A stretch of DNA of 64,000 nucleotides from Prado023 sp963788325 (GTDB lineage: Bacteria > Actinomycetota > Actinomycetes > S36-B12 > CAIYMF01). A model generated the notes under the pieces. That model had not been told where the DNA came from and searched no databases. It was given only the letters and a program-made list of their open reading frames with translations. How positions within the stretch are numbered: position 1 is the first letter of the stretch; each line of letters opens with the position of its first letter. The position numbers were made by a program, and so were the translations under genes. Positions 58,971 to 64,000 of this stretch are shown piece by piece. Location: the NCBI GenBank assembly GCA_963788325.1, contig CAWBGJ010000015.1, forward strand, positions 62,001 through 126,000, read 5' to 3'.

Positions 58971-59819
58971 GTGACCACCCCGCCGATTGACGCTGCGCCG
59001 CGGTTCGACCACGTCCCGGACATCCGGCTGATCGCCTGCGACATGGACGGCACGTTGCTCGATGACCAGGACGCAGTCCACGAGGAGTTCTGGCCCCTGA
59101 TCGATCAGCTGCACGAGCGCGGGATCGTGTTCTGCCCAGCGTCGGGCCGGCAGTACTACAACCTGCTGGCGCGTTTCGAGGACATCGCCTCGGAGGTGGT
59201 GTTCATCGCCGAGAACGGCACGTTCGTGGTCCGCGACGGGGTCGAGCTCAGCGCCGACTGCCTCGATCGCGAGGTGGCCCGGGAGCTGGTCAGCGTGGCG
59301 CGCGAGCTCATGGACGGCGGTGCTGACGTGGGTGCCGTGCTCTGTGGGAAGGCCAGCGCGTACATCGAGCGCACCGACCCCGCGTTTCGCGACGAGGTGG
59401 ACAAGTACTACCACCGGCTCGAGGTTGTCGGCGACCTGCAGGAGGTCGCCGACGACATCCTCAAGGTGGCCATCTACGACTTCCACTCCTCCGAGCAGAC
59501 CTCCGCGCCTGCATACGCCCGATTCCGCGCCACCCATCAGGTCGTGGTCTCCGGCCAGCACTGGCTCGACGTGATGGACCTGCACGCCAACAAGGGCAGC
59601 GGCCTGCGCCACCTTCAGCAGGCACTGGGGGTCACGCGGGCTCAGACCATGGTGTTCGGCGACTTCCTGAACGACCTGGAGATGATGGACGAGGCCGACT
59701 ACTCGTTCGCGATGGCCAATGCGCACCCGGTGCTGGCGCAGCGTGCCCGCTACCGGGCACCGGGCAACACCGACAACGGGGTCGTGCGCACCATCCGCTC
59801 CGTGCTGCGGCTGCCATGA
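58971..59819 (+). CDS. Cof-type HAD-family phosphatase
   Basis: This 282-residue HAD hydrolase has motif I 'ACDMDGTLLDDQD' near residue 23, motif II 'CPASGRQY', and motifs III/IV 'GDFLNDLEMMDEADYSFAMANAHP'. The cap is of the Cof (C2B) type, which acts on sugar phosphates or flavin and pyridoxal phosphates. The start is a GTG at 58971, and its stop overlaps the next gene by ATGA. Confidence 0.92.
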   Translation: MTTPPIDAAPRFDHVPDIRLIACDMDGTLLDDQDAVHEEFWPLIDQLHERGIVFCPASGRQYYNLLARFEDIASEVVFIAENGTFVVRDGVELSADCLDREVARELVSVARELMDGGADVGAVLCGKASAYIERTDPAFRDEVDKYYHRLEVVGDLQEVADDILKVAIYDFHSSEQTSAPAYARFRATHQVVVSGQHWLDVMDLHANKGSGLRHLQQALGVTRAQTMVFGDFLNDLEMMDEADYSFAMANAHPVLAQRARYRAPGNTDNGVVRTIRSVLRLP

Positions 59820-60814
59820 GTGCACTGGTCAACGCGAGCTTCACCCCAGCCCTGCCCTGGGTGAACGGGACGCTGCAGACTATTGCCGACCGCGTGCGGC
59901 CCCCGGAGCACGACCTGGCCGGGGTCAGCACCGAACAGCGCCTCGTCGTGGCGCTCAACGATGGGACCGGCGACGCCTTGGCGATGCGGATCCACCGACC
60001 CCGCAGCGGCAGCGACCCGAGCCTCCCACTCGTCCTGCTCGTGCACGGCATGGGCGGGCGGATCGACTCGACATACGTACGGGCCACCGCCCTGGGCCTG
60101 CTGCGCGCTGGGCACGTGGTGGCGCGGGTGGACCTGCGCGGCGTCGGGGACTCAGCAGAGCACTCCCGGCTGATCTATCACGGGGGGCGCACTGAGGACC
60201 TGCGTGAGGTCCTGCGCGCGCTGAGCCATGAGCCCGGCGTCAGCGGCCTGGCTGTCGTCGGCTACTCCCTGGGCGGGAACGCCACTCTCAAGCTGCTCGG
60301 CGAGCCGTTAGCCGGACTCGACATCCGGGCCGGGGCCTCTGTGTGCGCGCCCCTGGACCTGTCCACCGGGGTGCAGCACCTGCAGAGACGGATGTTCGGC
60401 CTCTACCAGAAGTTCCTGGTGTCCCGGCTGCGTGCCGACACACTGGAGTCCAGGCTGGAGCTGACCGAGGCGGAGCGGGCCGCCGTGCGCAGCGCCAGCA
60501 CGCTGGTCGAGTTCGACGACCTGATCACCGCCAAGCACAACGGCTGGCGCGACGCCGCCGAGTACTACGCGGTCAACTCCAGCGCGCAGTTCCTCCCGCA
60601 CATCAGCGTGCCCACCCTCGTGGTCCACGCTATGGACGACCCGATGATCCCGGCCAGCTCCTACGCAGCGGTCGACTGGGAAGCACTGGTCGCGAGCACC
60701 CCGGTGCGCCGGGCCATCACGGCGCACGGCGGACACGTAGGGTTCCACGAGCACGGTGCCGAACTCCCGTGGTACGTCGATCGGATCCGCCGCTTCCTCG
60801 CAGAAGCCCCCTGA
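59816..60814 (+). CDS. YheT-like alpha/beta hydrolase
   Basis: This 332-residue esterase-fold protein has the oxyanion strand 'LVLLVHGMGGRIDSTYV', the nucleophile elbow 'GYSLGGNATLKLLGE' and a late 'GGHVGFHEHG' with the catalytic histidine. It belongs to the AB_hydrolase_4 (YheT/ABHD) group, with unknown substrate. It is coupled to the HAD gene by ATGA and ends at a large palindrome. Confidence 0.88.
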   Translation: MSALVNASFTPALPWVNGTLQTIADRVRPPEHDLAGVSTEQRLVVALNDGTGDALAMRIHRPRSGSDPSLPLVLLVHGMGGRIDSTYVRATALGLLRAGHVVARVDLRGVGDSAEHSRLIYHGGRTEDLREVLRALSHEPGVSGLAVVGYSLGGNATLKLLGEPLAGLDIRAGASVCAPLDLSTGVQHLQRRMFGLYQKFLVSRLRADTLESRLELTEAERAAVRSASTLVEFDDLITAKHNGWRDAAEYYAVNSSAQFLPHISVPTLVVHAMDDPMIPASSYAAVDWEALVASTPVRRAITAHGGHVGFHEHGAELPWYVDRIRRFLAEAP

Positions 60815-60841
60815 GCTCCGCGACCGCAGCGGCGGTCCCTG

Positions 60842-60894
60842 CGTTGGTGTGTACGGAACCGACCATCTGATGGTCGATTCCGTACACACCAACG
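60842..60894. repeat. Palindromic repeat element, copy 2, likely bidirectional terminator
   Basis: Arms of 24 bp with a single mismatch surround a 5-base loop. The core matches copy 1 (34206-34256), including the mismatch position in 'CGGAACCGACC'. A second inverted pair, CTGAGCTCCG and its complement, lies outside at 60811-60820 and 60901-60910, covering the stops of the converging hydrolase and kinase genes. Confidence 0.8.
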
Positions 60895-60906
60895 AGGCTC
60901 CGGAGC

Positions 60907-62510
60907 TCAGGTGGGCGCGTTCAGGAGGGCGAACAGGTGCTTGGTGGCCGGGTAGAGGTCGGCGAACACCGAGAAGTTGCGGTCGTGGACCGCCCTCGTC
61001 GCGGGATCAGGCTCGAACCGAGCGCGCACCTCGACGCTGCGGGCAGCCTCGTCCAAGCTGGCGAACCGGCCGGCGCCCCAGGCCGCCACCAGGGCGGCAC
61101 CAGCCGCTCCCGCGTACTGAGCGTCGACCACGGCCTCCACAGGGTGCCCGGTGACATCAGCCAGGATCTGGGCAGTCAGGTCCGACACCGCACCCCCGCC
61201 GGCGAACCGGAGCACGTGAGAGGGCTTCACCTTATGGGCCTGCGCCTCGAGCAGGAGGCGCTTGTTGTAGGCGATGCCCTCCACCACGGCCCTGATCAGC
61301 GCACGCTTGCTGGTCTCCATCCCGATGTTGAGGAACAGCCCGCGCACGTGTGGATCCTCGAACGGAGATCGGCTGCCGTGCAGCCACGGTGCGAACAGCA
61401 CTCCTCCTGAGCCGGCCGGCACGTCGGCGATCGTGCGGGTGAGGTAGTCGACCAGGGACGCATCCTGCCCGTCGGCGCCGGTCGGTCGGGGCTGCGCGTC
61501 GAGGAACAACCCGATCTCGTCGAGGGCCAGGTGGTCGCGCACCCACTCGAGGCACTTCCCGGAGGTCTCTTGCTCCCCGAAGTAGTTCAGGCGGCCGGGC
61601 TGCGCCCCGGGGACGGTGGCCATCATGCGGCGCGTGTCCACGATCCGGCGGTCGGCGACCGTGGACACCCATCCGCTGGTTCCGACATAGACGTGGGTGC
61701 TGCCCAGCGCCGTGGCACCGGCGCCGACACCGATCAGCGACGCATCCCCACCCCCGGCGAACACCGCCGTCCCCGGGGCGAGGCCCAGGTCACCTGCGGC
61801 GGCTTCCGTGAGTCGACCCACCTGGGCCGACAGTGCCACGATGCGTGGCAGGTGCTCCGTTCGCACGCCGAACCGACGCACCAACCAGGGACTCCACTGG
61901 CAGCCCCCACCCCGCGTGTCGGCCAGGAACGTGGCAAACGCGGAGTCCGCGCTCATCGTGAACTCACCGGTGCACCGTGCGGTCAGGTAGTCCTTGGCGT
62001 CGAGCCAGCGGTGCACCCGCGCGAACGCCTCCGGCTCCTCGTCGGCCACCCGCAGGTACTTCCAGAGGGGGTCCTTCACGCTGGCCGCCACACCGCCGGC
62101 AACCCGCAACCAGGGCAGCACCACCGCGGCCCCGATGCCCGCGATGCGCGGCCCGCCCCGTGTGAAGCTCAGCCATCCGGGCGCTCGGGCGCTGGTCGAG
62201 GTAGCTCAGCGCTGGGCGCACCGCGCGCCCAGCTCGGTCGACGAGCACCAGGCACTGCATCTGCGCGCAGAACGTGATCCCGGTGACCTCGCTTGCCGTC
62301 GCCCCGGCCAGGTCCAGCAACTCGGGCACGGCATCGGCCAGGGCCGCCCACCAGTCCTCGGGGTCCTGCTCGGCGGTGCCGTCGGACTCCACGTGCAGGG
62401 GCAGGGGCCGGCTGGTCGCGGCACGCAGCACCAGGTGCTCGCCCGCCTCGTACAGGCACGCCTTGCCCGAGGTGGTCCCCGAGGTCGAACGACAGCAGCA
62501 GCGAGCCCAC
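60907..62510 (-). pseudogene. FGGY-family carbohydrate kinase (XylB-like), two frame breaks
   Basis: Joined across two breaks, this gives about 533 residues, normal for FGGY kinases. The N-terminus 'VGSLLLSFDLG' continues in another frame as 'TTSGKACLYEAG' after a run of four C (62477-62480). The frame changes again near 62156-62159, beside another CCCC, before 'LPWLRVAGGVAASVKDPLWKYL'. The remainder keeps the ATP-binding 'GTSGWVSTVADRR' and 'RFAGGGAVSDLTAQILADV'. Removing one base at each site restores the reading. It may be xylulokinase-like, but the sugar is uncertain. It is divergent from the aminotransferase gene. Confidence 0.8.
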
Positions 62511-62603
62511 GAGCAGGCAGTATCCACCCCCGCTCGGCCGGGCGCGGAGCCGCCGCACCGCGGTGGCAGGATGGACGCAGCCAGTGAACCCTAGGAGGCG
62601 GCC

Positions 62604-64000
62604 GTGCCCGACGGCTTCGCGATCAGCCAGTACCCCGATGTCCCCGCGGTCCTGGCCGAGCTCGACGCCCTCATCGCCCAACCGATCCGGGCCCTGCGCC
62701 CCGAAGCCTTGGCCGCCTACCTCGACGAGCACTTCGAGAAGCGCTGCCAGGCGTCCAAGGAGATGACCGCCGAGGCCGCGCAGTACATCCCCGGCGGGGT
62801 GCAGCACAACCTGGCGTTCAACCTGCCGTTCCCGCTGGTCATCACCAGGGCGACCGGGGCACACCTGCACGACCTCGACGGCAACCAGTACCTCGACTTC
62901 CTGCAGGCCGGGGGGCCCACGGTGCTGGGGTCCAACCCGCCCGAGGTCCTCGAGCAGGTCATCGAGGTGCTGCGCGAGACCGGTCCGTCCACGGGGCTGT
63001 TCCACGCCTACGAGTTGAAGCTGGCCCGGTTCATCGCCGAGCACATGCCGGCGGTGGAGATGTTCCGGATGCTCGGTTCCGGGACTGAGGGATGCATGGC
63101 CGCGATCCGGGTCGCCCGGCTGGCGACGGGCAAGAAGAACGTCGTGAAGATGGGTGGGGCCTACCATGGCTGGTCCGACCAGCTCGCCTATGGCCTGCGC
63201 ATCCCGGGAACCCGGCACCACGAGGCGCACGGGGTGCCGAAGTTCGTCTTCCGGCACACCCAGGAGTTCGCACCGGGCGACCTCGACGCCCTCGAACGGA
63301 CCCTGATGCTCAACCGCGCACGGGGGGGTACGGCAGCGGTCCTGGTCGAGCCCGTCGGTCCGGAGAGTGGCACGCGGCCGCTGCCCCGGGACTTCAACGC
63401 CGGGGCGCGCGCGCTCTGTGACAAGTACGGGGCGCTGCTGATCTTCGACGAGGTCGTCACCGGCTTCCGGATCGGGCTGGGGGGCGCCCAGGGCTACTTC
63501 GGCGTCGAGCCGGACCTGACCGTGTTCGGCAAGGTCGTGGCCGGTGGGTACCCCTCGGCCGGTGGCCTGGGGGGCCGCCGTGAGTACATGAAGTACCTGT
63601 CCGCCGGCATCGAGGCCGGCTCGAAGAAGGCCCTCGTCGGGGGCACGATGGCCGCCAACCCGCTGTCCAGTGCCGCGGGCTACTTCACCCTCGTGGAGAT
63701 GGAGCGCACCGGCGCCCCGCAGCGAGCCGGCGAGATGGGCGACCGGCTCACCGCGGGGCTCAAGGCTGCGATCACCCGGCGCGGGCTGCCGTTCGTGGCC
63801 TACAACCAGGGCTCGATCGTGCATCTGCAGACTGTTGGCACCCTGCACTTCACCGTGGACTTCAACCGGGCCTGGGCGATCCCGGGCAAGCTCAAGGAGA
63901 TCAAGGCCCGCAAGCTCGTGATGGAGCAGATGGGTGCGGCGTACACGGCCGAAGGGGTCATCACGCTGGCTGGCTCACGGATGTACACCAGCGCCGCGCA
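62604..64000 (+). CDS. Class III aminotransferase, glutamate-1-semialdehyde aminomutase-like (cut at window end)
   Basis: This protein starts at a GTG behind a perfect AGGAGG and has at least 465 residues; the end is beyond the window. It is a PLP fold-type I enzyme with 'YIPGGVQHN', 'MLGSGTEGCMAAIRVAR', 'LLIFDEVVTGFR' and the PLP lysine in 'TVFGKVVAGGYPSAG', closest in pattern to HemL. An N-terminal extension of about 60 residues and the catabolic neighbour make true heme synthesis less likely. It pairs divergently with the broken FGGY kinase over 93 bp. Confidence 0.88.
   Translation, partial: MPDGFAISQYPDVPAVLAELDALIAQPIRALRPEALAAYLDEHFEKRCQASKEMTAEAAQYIPGGVQHNLAFNLPFPLVITRATGAHLHDLDGNQYLDFLQAGGPTVLGSNPPEVLEQVIEVLRETGPSTGLFHAYELKLARFIAEHMPAVEMFRMLGSGTEGCMAAIRVARLATGKKNVVKMGGAYHGWSDQLAYGLRIPGTRHHEAHGVPKFVFRHTQEFAPGDLDALERTLMLNRARGGTAAVLVEPVGPESGTRPLPRDFNAGARALCDKYGALLIFDEVVTGFRIGLGGAQGYFGVEPDLTVFGKVVAGGYPSAGGLGGRREYMKYLSAGIEAGSKKALVGGTMAANPLSSAAGYFTLVEMERTGAPQRAGEMGDRLTAGLKAAITRRGLPFVAYNQGSIVHLQTVGTLHFTVDFNRAWAIPGKLKEIKARKLVMEQMGAAYTAEGVITLAGSRMYTSAA

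Overview
The window is GC-rich, densely coded bacterial chromosome and reads as Actinomycetota. The evidence is a run of actinobacterial signature families (DUF4193, DUF3093, DUF3710, DUF3159, DUF3000, DUF4439), a mycoredoxin, the HemE/HemY/HemQ coproporphyrin-type heme genes, and a LAXTG wall-sorting tail. The order or genus cannot be fixed from this stretch. No rRNA, tRNA, CRISPR array, insertion sequence or prophage was recognised. Most of it is conserved core chromosome with small accessory inserts.

Layout. 1-5.6 kb: an ArsR-type regulator with a palindromic operator, a gamma-carbonic-anhydrase-like protein, DUF4193/DUF4235/DUF3093, then thioesterase-dut-DUF3710-OB-fold-DUF3159. 5.6-10.3 kb: two RCK (TrkA) proteins divergent from a KimA-like potassium permease and a frameshifted TRAM RNA methyltransferase. 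10.3-15.7 kb: aconitase behind a perfect palindrome, then membrane proteins. 15.7-24 kb: dxs, a PAS-GGDEF-EAL protein, RNase D, a LuxR regulator, DUF3000, a DMT transporter and mycoredoxin. 24-28.3 kb: a minus-strand lipid-type cluster of patatin, a double-length relative of acyl-ACP reductase (AAR) and an extended SDR reductase. 28.4-32 kb: hemE-hemY-hemQ and msrB. 32-38.3 kb: a LigD-type primase-polymerase, an ATP-dependent ligase, a fasciclin protein, ZapE and a ferritin-like pair. 38.4-45.2 kb: the rimP-nusA-ylxR-infB-DUF503-rbfA-truB translation operon. 45.3-51.6 kb: two tandem sulfotransferases, aminopeptidase P, ribF, a CAP protein and a dead LAXTG surface protein. 51.8-57.3 kb: rpsO-pnp-M16 peptidase-dapB. 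57.4-64 kb: HdeD, a fructosamine kinase-like protein, a HAD phosphatase, an alpha/beta hydrolase, a broken FGGY kinase and a class III aminotransferase cut by the window end.

Most notable items. (1) The patatin/AAR-like/SDR cluster, in which the AAR-like protein keeps the catalytic cysteine and appears to carry a degenerate second copy of the reductase fold at its N-terminus. (2) A chain of ATGA-overlapping mini-ORFs between ylxR and infB. (3) A 12-bp inverted repeat spanning the pnp leader. (4) A perfect palindrome at the aconitase promoter. (5) A repeated palindrome found at two distant intergenic sites. (6) Four reading-frame breaks in three otherwise good genes, three of them at or next to G runs, which could be real decay or sequence error.
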